Part shown: piece after piece, positions 18,664-26,284 of the stretch
Position numbering within the stretch: the stretch's first letter is position 1
Layout: every line of letters begins with the position of its first letter
Source: Sphingobium psychrophilum
GTDB taxonomy: Bacteria > Pseudomonadota > Alphaproteobacteria > Sphingomonadales > Sphingomonadaceae
Reading direction: 5' to 3'
DNA: 64,000 bases
Assembly: GCF_012927105.1 (NCBI RefSeq)
Contig: NZ_JABBFV010000009.1
Span: forward strand, 1 to 64,000
The notes under the pieces: generated by a model
What the model was told of the DNA's origin: nothing
Databases searched by the model: none
The model's input: only the letters and a program-made list of their open reading frames with translations
Position numbers and translations under genes: made by a program

Positions 18664-19553
18664 GCATAGTCCGCCGCGCCATGGGCGGAAAAGAGGCGGC
18701 GCAGCGGCAGGTCGATCGGTTCGTCCAGCACATAGGCGGCATGGCGAATGCCGACGCCGTCCAGTCGCGCATGGAGCGCAGCGCGGGCCTGCCCGAAGCG
18801 AGCAATGAACCCGGCGCGCAGCGCCGCGCCGTCCCCCAGCAATTGCTCGCCCGTTTCGGGATCGCGAAACCGATAGCCGCCGTCGAAGGGGAAATCCCGT
18901 TCGGCGACGGTCAGCATCTCTATCACCAGAGTCTCCCGCCCCGCGGCGGCCAGCTTTTCCGCCAGCGCCACCGCGCCATCATCGAAACAGTCGCTCAGCA
19001 GGATGACCAGGTCGTGCGCCCCGATCCGTTCCCAGACCGGCCCCAGTTGGGCCTCCGCCGCGAAGCCGCGCGCGGGATGCACGGTCAGCAGGTCGAGCAG
19101 TAGCCGGTCGCGATGGCGCGCGCCGGTCGCGGGCGGCAGCAGCGTCATCCCTTCGTCGCACAGCGCCATGAAGCCGAAACGATCGCCCTGTTTCAGGGCG
19201 AGTTCGGCGATGGCGGCGGTGATGCCCTTGGCCGCGTCGAGGCGGCGATAATGTGGGCGTGGGGCGTCGGCCTGGCCCATCGAGGCGCTGGCGTCGATCA
19301 ATATCCACACAGCGACAGGGCTTTCGCGCTCGGCTTCGCGCACGAAGAATTTGTCCGACCGGGCGTAGAGCTTCCAGTCGATCTGTCGCAGTTCGTCGCC
19401 CGGTTCATAGGCGCGATATTGGGCGAATTCCAGGCCGGCCCCCCGGCTGTGACTTTGATGCAGGCCAAGGCCATGCGACCCCACCGCCCGGCGCGTGACA
19501 AGCCGCAGGCCGCGAAGGCGGCTGCGCACGTCAGGTGGAATCAGGTCGGTCAT
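18660..19553 (-). CDS. DUF58 / von Willebrand factor A-like protein
   Basis: About 297 residues. GDELRQIDWKLYARSDKFF followed by REAERE is the DUF58 signature, and WILIDASASMG carries the DxSxS metal-site motif of VWA domains. DUF58 proteins are encoded next to MoxR AAA+ ATPases and are thought to be their targets or adaptors in assembling or maturing envelope proteins. The start at 19553 was chosen because the frame upstream to 19718 overlaps moxR and has no domain. It follows moxR by 13 bases. Confidence 0.88.
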   Translation of the reverse strand: MTDLIPPDVRSRLRGLRLVTRRAVGSHGLGLHQSHSRGAGLEFAQYRAYEPGDELRQIDWKLYARSDKFFVREAERESPVAVWILIDASASMGQADAPRPHYRRLDAAKGITAAIAELALKQGDRFGFMALCDEGMTLLPPATGARHRDRLLLDLLTVHPARGFAAEAQLGPVWERIGAHDLVILLSDCFDDGAVALAEKLAAAGRETLVIEMLTVAERDFPFDGGYRFRDPETGEQLLGDGAALRAGFIARFGQARAALHARLDGVGIRHAAYVLDEPIDLPLRRLFSAHGAADYA

Positions 19554-19566
19554 CGCCGGAACAGGT

Positions 19567-20556
19567 TCAGGCGAGCGGGACGGCGCGGACCAGGGCGGCG
19601 ACCACATCATCGGCGCTGCGCCCTTCGGCCTCGGCGGCGAAGGACAGCAGCAGGCGATGGCGCATGACCGGCGCGGCGAGCGCGGCGATATCCTCGCGCG
19701 TCGCGGCCAGGCGACCATGCAGCAGCGCGCGCGCCTTGGCGCACAGGATCAGCGACTGGCCGGCACGCGGCCCCGCGCCCCATTTCACATATTTACGGAT
19801 ATCCTCCGGCGCGTCGTCGCCGGGGCGGCTGGCCCGCACGATCCGCGTCACCCAATGGAGCAGGTCGTCGCTGAAATGCACGTCGCGCACCAACCGTTGC
19901 AGCGCCAGCACCTCCTCGCCGTCCATCACCATCGGCACCACGCCCGCTTTGGTCCCCGTGGTCTGGGCCAGGATCGCGCGTTCCTCCTCCTCGGTCGGAT
20001 AATCCACGCGGACATGCAGGAGGAAGCGGTCGAGCTGCGCTTCGGGCAGGGGGTAGGTGCCGGCCTGCTCCAGCGGGTTCTGCGTTGCCAGCACAAAGAA
20101 GGGGGCGGGCAGCTTATGCGTTACGCCGCCATAGCTGACCGTCTTTTCCTGCATCGCCTCCAGCAGCGCCGCCTGCGTCTTGGGCGGTGTGCGGTTGAGT
20201 TCGTCGGCCAGCAGCAGGTTGGTGAAGACCGGGCCTTGCTGGAAACGGAAGCTGCGATGGCCGGTGCCATGGTCCTCCTCCAGCAATTCCGTGCCCAATA
20301 TATCGCTGGGCATAAGATCGGGGGTGAACTGGACGCGGCGGAAATCGAGCTTCAGCGCGTCGCCCAGCGACCGCACAAGCAGCGTTTTGCCCAGGCCCGG
20401 AACGCCTTCCAGCAGGCAATGCCCGCCAGCCAGCAGGCCGATCAGCAATTGCTCCACCACCTCCGCCTGCCCGACGATCGCCTGCCCGATCGCGGAGCGC
20501 AATGCGGTCAATCGCGCAAGACGGATCTGGATTTCGGCTTCGGTGATTTCGGTCAT
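19567..20556 (-). CDS. moxR: MoxR-family AAA+ ATPase
   Basis: About 329 residues. Walker A is GVPGLGKT near residue 52, Walker B LLLADELNR near residue 110, with TPPKTQAALLEAMQE and FFVLATQNPLEQAGTYPLPEAQLDRF giving the MoxR-typical sensor region. MoxR proteins are chaperone-like ATPases that activate or assemble partners, usually with VWA-domain proteins such as the DUF58 product just downstream. The start at 20556 follows AAGGGA; a 17-residue extension to 20607 would run into the DUF4159 stop. Confidence 0.94.
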   Translation of the reverse strand: MTEITEAEIQIRLARLTALRSAIGQAIVGQAEVVEQLLIGLLAGGHCLLEGVPGLGKTLLVRSLGDALKLDFRRVQFTPDLMPSDILGTELLEEDHGTGHRSFRFQQGPVFTNLLLADELNRTPPKTQAALLEAMQEKTVSYGGVTHKLPAPFFVLATQNPLEQAGTYPLPEAQLDRFLLHVRVDYPTEEEERAILAQTTGTKAGVVPMVMDGEEVLALQRLVRDVHFSDDLLHWVTRIVRASRPGDDAPEDIRKYVKWGAGPRAGQSLILCAKARALLHGRLAATREDIAALAAPVMRHRLLLSFAAEAEGRSADDVVAALVRAVPLA

Positions 20557-20603
20557 GTCATGTCCCTTGCTGGACGAAAGGCGGGAATGGGGAGGGGCGC
20601 TCG

Positions 20604-21308
20604 TCACACTGACAGGGCGTACATGACGATGTTGACCGCGAACTTGGTATTATCCTCGGCAAGGAAGCGCTTGTTGCGCCAGTCATAATCCCACTCGCAG
20701 CCATAATCCTTGTTGCTGTACAGAATGCCCAATCGGCCGTTCACCTCTATCCCCTTGAGATAGTCGTGAACCAGGTCGTCGCCCCAGCCATTGAGTTCCA
20801 GCCCGGTGTTGGGTGGGCCGTCATCGAATTTGAAGAAGCTGCGATATAGGCCATGGCTCTTGGGCAAGGTCTTCAATGCCTTTGGCCCGAAGATCTTCGC
20901 CATCTGCGCTTCGAAGGACCGGGCGAACAGGCCGTCGATGTCATGGTTGCAATCATCCACCATGACGAACCCGCCATTGCGGACATAGCGTTCGAAATTG
21001 CGGCGTTCGGCCGCTGAAAATTCAACCAGCTTGTGCCCTGCCAAATAGCAGAAGGGCGCAGTCAGCATCTTGGGGTCCGACAGGGCGATGACATGCTCCT
21101 TCGGGTCAACGCGCAGCGTCGTATAGTCGATCAGCGACGTGACGATGTTCGATGGAGTGCGCTGGTCCACATCCCAGTCTCCGCTATCGTAGCGCAGGCG
21201 CGTGAACCAGAAGTCGTAGCCAGCCGCAGCGGAGGCGGCGAGCGGCCGGGCCAGCAACGCGCTGGCCAGACCACCCGCCATCAACCGAAGAAAGTCGCTG
21301 CGCGTCAT
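20604..21308 (-). CDS. DUF4159 exported protein
   Basis: A 234-residue protein matching DUF4159: DFWFTRLRYDSGDWDVDQ near the start, VDDCNHDIDGLFARSFE in the middle and GILYSNKDYGCEWDYDW near the end. The fold of this family is glutamine-amidotransferase-like. The N-terminus TRSDFLRLMAGG-hydrophobic-AASAAA looks like a signal peptide and resembles a Tat signal in which only one of the two arginines is present. It lies 17 bases after the tldE-like stop, in the same transcription unit. Function unknown. Confidence 0.82.
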   Translation of the reverse strand: MTRSDFLRLMAGGLASALLARPLAASAAAGYDFWFTRLRYDSGDWDVDQRTPSNIVTSLIDYTTLRVDPKEHVIALSDPKMLTAPFCYLAGHKLVEFSAAERRNFERYVRNGGFVMVDDCNHDIDGLFARSFEAQMAKIFGPKALKTLPKSHGLYRSFFKFDDGPPNTGLELNGWGDDLVHDYLKGIEVNGRLGILYSNKDYGCEWDYDWRNKRFLAEDNTKFAVNIVMYALSV

Positions 21309-21324
21309 GCCGTGCGGGTCAGCC

Positions 21325-22659
21325 TCACACCGCGTCCGACAGCGACGTGAAGGTGAAGTCGCGCAGCTTCATCGGCGGAATGACCATCGGCGAATCCGCT
21401 TCGTCGCCCTTCACCCGCACGGGTTTGCCGAGTTCTTCGACATTGTTCAGCATGATGACCGGGCTTTCGTTGAAACGGAAATTCTTCACCGGATATTTGA
21501 TCTGGCCATTTTCGATATAGAAGGTGCCGTCGCGGGTCAGGCCGGTCAGCAGCACCGTCTGCGGGTCCACCATGCGGATATACCAGGTGCGCGAAACCAA
21601 TATGCCGCGCTCGGTGGTGCGGACAAGGTCCGCGGTCGACTTGGTGCCGCCTTCCATGATGATGTTGCCGAACTGCGCCTGCTGCGCCTTGCCCTGCTTC
21701 TGCGCCCAGAAACGGCTATAGTTCATATTCATCAGCTTGCCGTTCTGGATGATCGGCAGCTTTGCGCGTGGCACGCCATCCTCGTCCCAGGGCAGCACCG
21801 CTGCGCCGGGATAGGCCGGGTCGGTGAACATCGTGACCTGCGGGCCATAGACTTGTTCGCCCAGCTTGTTGCCGCCGCCCTTTTTCGACAGGAAACTGCG
21901 GCCTTCGTCCGCCGATCGCGCGTCGAAGAAGAAGAACATGAATTGGATCAGGCCAGCCGCGGCGGCCGGTTCCAGAATGACGGTATATTTGCCCGGCTCC
22001 AGCGCTTTCGCTTCGGCAGACGCGCTCGCCTTGCGCATGGCGACGCGGATATCCTCGCCTGCGCTGAACGTCGCCACATCCTGCACATTATGGCCTACCC
22101 AGCCGGACCCGCGTCCGTCTTCGGTGCGGACGGTGCAGGTGTAATCCGCGCTGGTCGATGTCTGATACCCGTAATTGCCCTTGCTGTTCAGGAAGGCGAC
22201 AAAGCCCGCCTGATCCTCCAGATAGCCTGCCGCTATCAGCTTTTCGGCGCGGCACGGCCCGATGGAATCGGTGGCGACCTTGGCGCGGTAATTGGCGTCG
22301 ATCCCGGCCGTCGATGCGCTGAACGTGTCGGTGGGCTTGTAGGTCTGTTTCGTCACCGCTGGCATGAATTCCGGATTTTCCGGCGCCAGCTTCGCCAGTT
22401 CCTCCGCCCGGCGCACCACGCGCTCCAGCGCGGCATCGTCGAACTGGTTGATGGTCGCGGTGCCGATCCGCTTGCCGAACGCGACCTGCACGGCCAGTTC
22501 GATATTGTCGGTGATGCCCGCGGTGGACACGTCATTGCGCGCGAAGCGCACATTGCCGCGGATCGCCCCGGTCAGTTGCGCGGTACATTCGTCCGCCTTG
22601 GAAAAGCCCACGACCTTGGTCAGGATCGCCTTGGCCTGTGCTTCGGAAAGGATGCTCAT
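21325..22659 (-). CDS. TldE/PmbA-like protein (TldD partner)
   Basis: A 444-residue member of the TldD/PmbA family without the zinc-binding HExxxH motif, as expected for the TldE-type subunit. Recognisable parts are the YTVILEP strand, followed by a glycine/alanine-rich helix, and GILVSRTWYIRMVDPQTVLLTGLTRDG near the end, with a terminal PMKLRDFTFTS. In E. coli TldD and TldE form a heterodimer that cleaves small peptides such as microcin B17 leader. No signal peptide is visible, unlike its neighbour. ATG at 22659 has GGGAGA in front. It follows the tldD-like gene by 20 bases. Confidence 0.87.
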   Translation of the reverse strand: MSILSEAQAKAILTKVVGFSKADECTAQLTGAIRGNVRFARNDVSTAGITDNIELAVQVAFGKRIGTATINQFDDAALERVVRRAEELAKLAPENPEFMPAVTKQTYKPTDTFSASTAGIDANYRAKVATDSIGPCRAEKLIAAGYLEDQAGFVAFLNSKGNYGYQTSTSADYTCTVRTEDGRGSGWVGHNVQDVATFSAGEDIRVAMRKASASAEAKALEPGKYTVILEPAAAAGLIQFMFFFFDARSADEGRSFLSKKGGGNKLGEQVYGPQVTMFTDPAYPGAAVLPWDEDGVPRAKLPIIQNGKLMNMNYSRFWAQKQGKAQQAQFGNIIMEGGTKSTADLVRTTERGILVSRTWYIRMVDPQTVLLTGLTRDGTFYIENGQIKYPVKNFRFNESPVIMLNNVEELGKPVRVKGDEADSPMVIPPMKLRDFTFTSLSDAV

Positions 22660-22679
22660 GTCTTTGTCTCCCTAACCGA

Positions 22680-24314
22680 TCAGCCGAGCGAACGGGCGGT
22701 GTTGATGACGTTGATGCCGTTGAAACGCGCGGTCGATGATCCGTGCGACACGGCCGAAACCTGGGCCGGCTGGCCCTTGCCGTCGAAGAAGGAGCCGCCC
22801 AGGCGATAATCGCTGGCATCGCAGACCCCGGCGCAGCCGTTCCAGAATTCCGGCGTGCGGATCTGGTAGGCGACGTCCTCGATCTGCTGGGTGATCTTGC
22901 CCTGCTTGATCTCGTAGAAAAGCTGGCCGCCAAACTGGGCGTTGTAGCGCTGCTGGTCGATCGAGAAGCTGCCGTCGCCGATGATGTAGATGCCGTCTTC
23001 GACATTGGAAATCATGTCGGCGACGCTCAGCTTGGCCTTGCCCGGTTCCAGCGACACGTTGGCCATGCGCTGAAACTGGACGTTGGACCAGCTATCGGCA
23101 TAGGCGCAGCCGTCCGACGCGGTCTTGCCCTCGATATAGGCCTGGTCGCGGATCGCCTGATAGCCGACCAACTTGCCGTCGCGGATAAGATCCCATTTCT
23201 TGGTCTTCACGCCTTCGTCGTCATAGGACACGGCGCCCAGGCTGCCCGGCTGCGTCTTGTCGGCGACGATGTTCACCTTGTCGCTGCCATATTGGAAATT
23301 GGCCTTAAGCTTGTCCATCGTCGCGAAGCTGGTGCCAGCATAATTGGCCTCATAGCCCAGCACACGGTCCAGTTCGAGCGGATGGCCGACCGATTCATGG
23401 ATCGTCAGCCATGTGTGCGACGGGTCGAGCACCAGATCATATTTGCCCGGCTTGACCGAGGGCGCCTTGATCTTCGCCATCGCCTGCTTGGCGGCGGCGA
23501 CGGCATCTTCCTTCATGTCGTAGGACTGGCCATAGACGATGACGCCATTGGGCAGAACGGTCTTGCCCGACGCTGCGCCGTCCAGATATTCATAGCCCAG
23601 CCCCATGGGGGCCGACAGGCCTTCGCGCACGCGGAACTTGCCGCTCGCCTTGTCGACGGCGGTGACTTCCATCGGCGCCCAGATGCGGTGGACGTCCTGA
23701 TCGATATAGCTGCCGTCGGTGCTGGCGAAATATTTCTGCTCGTTCACCAGGAACAGGATGGAGCGGATGAAGCTGGCCCCGGCATCCAGCGCCGCGGCGT
23801 TCACGCCCATCAGCAGGTCGACCTTGTCCTTGATCGGCACGGTCATGCTGTTCTTGACGATCGGCGTGCGCCAGCTGACCTCGCCCACGCCCGTCACAGG
23901 GGCAAGTTGGACCGGCGCGCTCTGCCCCGGCGCATTGGCCTTGGCGATGGCGACGGCTTGGCTCGCGGCCTTGGCGACCGCTTCCTTGGTCATTTCATTG
24001 GTCGCGGCAAAGCCCCAGGCGCCGTTCGCGATCACGCGGATACCAACGCCGGTCGATTCGGTGTTCACCACATTTTCGACATTGCGTTCACGGGTGATGA
24101 CGAACTGGCGCAGGTATCGGCCCACGCGCACATCGCAATAGGATGCGCCGGCGCTTTTGGCCGCATTCATCGCGGCGTCGGCCAGTGCCTTCTTCACTGC
24201 CACGTCGATGGCGCTGTTCAATTCTTCGGCGGCAATCACCTTGCCGAACATGGAGGGGAGGACGAGTCCTCCTACGCCCACGGCCCCAAAGGCCAGAAAA
24301 TCGCGTCTGTGCAA
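22680..24314 (-). CDS. TldD-like metalloprotease with Tat signal peptide
   Basis: A 544-residue TldD-family protease. The zinc motif is HESVGHPLELDR, with H306, E307 and H311. The N-terminus MHRRDFLAFGAVGVGG is a typical twin-arginine signal, so export to the periplasm as a folded protein is predicted. The C-terminus (GICD-like CAGVCDASDYRLGGSFFDG) is usual for the family. The start is TTG at 24314, preceded by GGGAG; no ATG lies nearby. It is the first gene of the nine-gene minus-strand cluster. Cytoplasmic TldD of E. coli has no signal peptide, so this is a distinct subfamily. Confidence 0.88.
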   Translation of the reverse strand: MHRRDFLAFGAVGVGGLVLPSMFGKVIAAEELNSAIDVAVKKALADAAMNAAKSAGASYCDVRVGRYLRQFVITRERNVENVVNTESTGVGIRVIANGAWGFAATNEMTKEAVAKAASQAVAIAKANAPGQSAPVQLAPVTGVGEVSWRTPIVKNSMTVPIKDKVDLLMGVNAAALDAGASFIRSILFLVNEQKYFASTDGSYIDQDVHRIWAPMEVTAVDKASGKFRVREGLSAPMGLGYEYLDGAASGKTVLPNGVIVYGQSYDMKEDAVAAAKQAMAKIKAPSVKPGKYDLVLDPSHTWLTIHESVGHPLELDRVLGYEANYAGTSFATMDKLKANFQYGSDKVNIVADKTQPGSLGAVSYDDEGVKTKKWDLIRDGKLVGYQAIRDQAYIEGKTASDGCAYADSWSNVQFQRMANVSLEPGKAKLSVADMISNVEDGIYIIGDGSFSIDQQRYNAQFGGQLFYEIKQGKITQQIEDVAYQIRTPEFWNGCAGVCDASDYRLGGSFFDGKGQPAQVSAVSHGSSTARFNGINVINTARSLG

Positions 24315-24588
24315 GGCTTGTCTCCCGCCTGACTATGCCCGCAGGACGCGGGTCGGATTATATTCGGATCATGGTTTGCAGCCATATCGGCTCGATAAGA
24401 CGGATCATCGCCGTCCAGACGGGCGGGGTCAAACATCTTTTACGGATGCATAAAAAGGAGCGGGATGCTTTCGACAGATGACATCTGTCGAAAAATACTG
24501 GTCGCCAAAAGACGCGGAGACACGACAAATCGGCGGAGAAGGCTATGCCATCCCGCTGATATATCGTCATATCTGACTATGAATTATG
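24315..24588. other. Intergenic region upstream of the tldD-led operon
   Basis: About 270 bases without a credible gene. It must contain the promoter of the minus-strand operon. It also holds a strong 10-bp inverted repeat at 24470-24492. Short frames here on the plus strand run into the antisense of tRNA-Pro and are spurious. Confidence 0.6.
24470..24492. repeat. 10-bp inverted repeat, candidate operator upstream of the tldD operon
   Basis: Arms TTCGACAGAT and ATCTGTCGAA are perfect, separated by GAC. No U-tract follows on either strand, so an intrinsic terminator is unlikely. The distance to the tldD start is about 155 bases. A regulator-binding site is plausible but unproven. Confidence 0.5.
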
Positions 24589-24665
24589 TGGTCGGGGAAA
24601 GAGGATTCGAACCTCCGGCCCCTGCCTCCCGAAGACAGTGCTCTACCAGGCTGAGCTATTCCCCG
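24589..24665 (-). tRNA. tRNA-Pro (anticodon CGG)
   Basis: Full cloverleaf on the minus strand. The acceptor arms are CGGGGAA/TTCCCCG, the D stem is GCTC/GAGC, the anticodon stem CTGTC/GGCAG encloses TTCGGGA with anticodon CGG, and the T arm is GGAGG-TTCGAAT-CCTCT. Discriminator A is followed by an encoded CCA. It decodes CCG proline codons, which are frequent in this GC-rich genome. Confidence 0.96.
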
Positions 24666-24782
24666 ACCGATGCCGAAGCCGCTTTGTAGGCGGCCCCGTA
24701 AGGCAGGAGTGCGCCTATAGAGGGGGCGTTCGGGACTGGCAAGCGGGCAATGACGCTTTTTTTGCAGTCCCCATAGCGGTCG

Positions 24783-25076
24783 TTACAGAAGCCCCGCCGC
24801 GCGGAAGCTGAAGCGCATTTCGCCCGCGTGGATGACATGGTCGGCCAGCATCATGTCCAGCGGGCGCAGGCTGCGCGCGACGGTTCGCGTCAGGGCGACA
24901 TCGCGCCAGCAGGGCAGGGGCGACATATGGATGTCGCGCCGCTGGATCAGCGCGACCCAGCTGCCTTCGTCTCTCAGCAGGTGATATAGCAGGCCATGCC
25001 AGTCCTGCCGCAGCGTCAGCAGGCGTTGCGGTCGCCATTCGCCATCCAGAATCGCGAGCGCCAGTTGGTCCGTCAT
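24783..25076 (-). CDS. Small RadC/JAB-domain-like protein lacking the zinc motif
   Basis: 97 residues. The second half, IALTRxxx-RPLDxxLADHVIHAG with a final FRAAGLL, follows the C-terminal half of RadC-type JAB domains, where ALTRRL, LDIxLxDHVIVG and SxREAGLL occur. At the place of the metal-binding HxHPSGDPxPS motif this protein reads RRDIHMSPLPCWRD, so the HxH pair is not preserved, although the last Asp is. It is probably a degenerate, non-catalytic JAB-like fold. It is divergent from thyA. Function unknown. Confidence 0.65.
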   Translation of the reverse strand: MTDQLALAILDGEWRPQRLLTLRQDWHGLLYHLLRDEGSWVALIQRRDIHMSPLPCWRDVALTRTVARSLRPLDMMLADHVIHAGEMRFSFRAAGLL

Positions 25077-25217
25077 GCCTACAGGATGCCGTGACCGTTG
25101 GCGTGCGGGCAGCGGAACATGAACCCTTTTGGACGGTGATTGCGTATCTCGGTCCGATTGGCGCGGCCGTCATCCTGAGCTAGAGCGTCTGACGACATCC
25201 ATCCGCAGGAAACCATC

Positions 25218-26165
25218 TTGACCGATACGCTCTCTTCGTCCGCGCCCCATTATGAGCAGCAATATCTGGACCTGATGCGGCATATCTGGTGCCATGGCGA
25301 CGAGCGGGTCGATCGCACCGGGGTCGGCACCCGGTCAATATTGGGCGCGACGATGCGATTTTCGCTGGCGAACGATGCGGTGCCGCTGCTGACGACCAAG
25401 CGGGTCTATTGGAAGGTCGCGGCGCGCGAAATGCTGTGGTTCCTGACCGGCGACACCAATATTCGCGAACTGGTGCGGCAAGGCGTACACATTTGGACCG
25501 ACTGGCCGCTCGACGCCTATCGCAAGGTGACGGGCGAGGACATTGATCGTGACACGTTCGAGATGCGAATCGTCGGAGATGATGACTTCGCCCGGCAATG
25601 GGGCGACCTTGGCCCGGTCTATGGCGCGCAATGGGTAAACTGGCCGCGCTACGAGTCGGTCGGCGACGGGCTGTATCGCAAGGCGGACAAGGGGCACAAC
25701 CAGATCGCCGATTTGGTGCAGGCGATCCGCACGACGCCCGGTTCGCGCCGCCTGTTGTTCACGGGCTGGAACGTCGCCGAAGTGGGGCAGATGGCGCTGC
25801 CGCCCTGCCACATGACCTATCAGTTCCAAGTGTCGAACGGAAAGCTCAACGGCCTGCTGTTCCAGCGCAGTTGCGACCTGGGCCTCGGCTTCGCCTTTAA
25901 CATTTTCGGCCTGTCGATGATCACCCGGATGCTGGCGCAGCAATGCGATCTGGAGCCGGGCGAAGTGGTCTGGCAGGGCGGTGACGTCCATCTCTACCTG
26001 AACCATGCCGCGCTGGTGGAAGAGCAGATGAACCGAATGCCGTCCGGCACACCCAAATTGCGGATCAATCGGCGGCCTTCGACTATTTTCGATTATCGAA
26101 TCGAGGATTTCGACGTCCTCGATTATGCGCCGCAAGCCCATATTTCCGCGCCGGTCGCAGTCTGA
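25218..26165 (+). CDS. thyA: Thymidylate synthase
   Basis: A 315-residue folate-dependent thymidylate synthase, making dTMP from dUMP. The catalytic cysteine is in LPPCHMTYQFQV at about residue 197; RSCDLGLGFAFNI and DVHLYLNH are the dUMP-binding segments. It is longer than the 264-residue E. coli enzyme because of an insertion after the DWPLDAYRK segment, as also seen in other long ThyA proteins. The start is TTG at 25218, preceded by AGGA; no alternative start keeps the conserved YLDLMRHIW opening. Confidence 0.96.
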   Translation: MTDTLSSSAPHYEQQYLDLMRHIWCHGDERVDRTGVGTRSILGATMRFSLANDAVPLLTTKRVYWKVAAREMLWFLTGDTNIRELVRQGVHIWTDWPLDAYRKVTGEDIDRDTFEMRIVGDDDFARQWGDLGPVYGAQWVNWPRYESVGDGLYRKADKGHNQIADLVQAIRTTPGSRRLLFTGWNVAEVGQMALPPCHMTYQFQVSNGKLNGLLFQRSCDLGLGFAFNIFGLSMITRMLAQQCDLEPGEVVWQGGDVHLYLNHAALVEEQMNRMPSGTPKLRINRRPSTIFDYRIEDFDVLDYAPQAHISAPVAV

Positions 26166-26212
26166 AGAGACAACGAACTGGACAGTTGTAACGGAAATTT
26201 GGGTCAGCAAGG

Positions 26213-26261
26213 CTTGCCTTTTGCGGCGTTGAAATATAATATCTGCTTTAAGCAATATTAT
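26213..26261 (+). promoter_or_regulatory. Candidate promoter overlapped by a long palindrome, upstream of the bkd genes
   Basis: A perfect -10 hexamer TATAAT at 26235-26240 has a CTTGCC -35-like element 16 bases upstream (26213-26218). A near-perfect palindrome covers 26236-26261: ATAATAT-C-TGCTT, central T, AAGCA-ATATTAT, with one unpaired C. It overlaps the -10 element, so a bound regulator would block transcription. The region is far more AT-rich than its surroundings. The regulator is not identified; Lrp-type regulators control bkd operons in other bacteria. Confidence 0.5.
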
Positions 26262-26284
26262 TGCAATGCACCATAGGAGGCAGG

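Noticed and set aside
24465-24689. 74-residue frame running through the antisense of tRNA-Pro
   Set aside because: The part ERGFEPPAPASRRQCSTRL is translated tRNA antisense; no ribosome-binding site.
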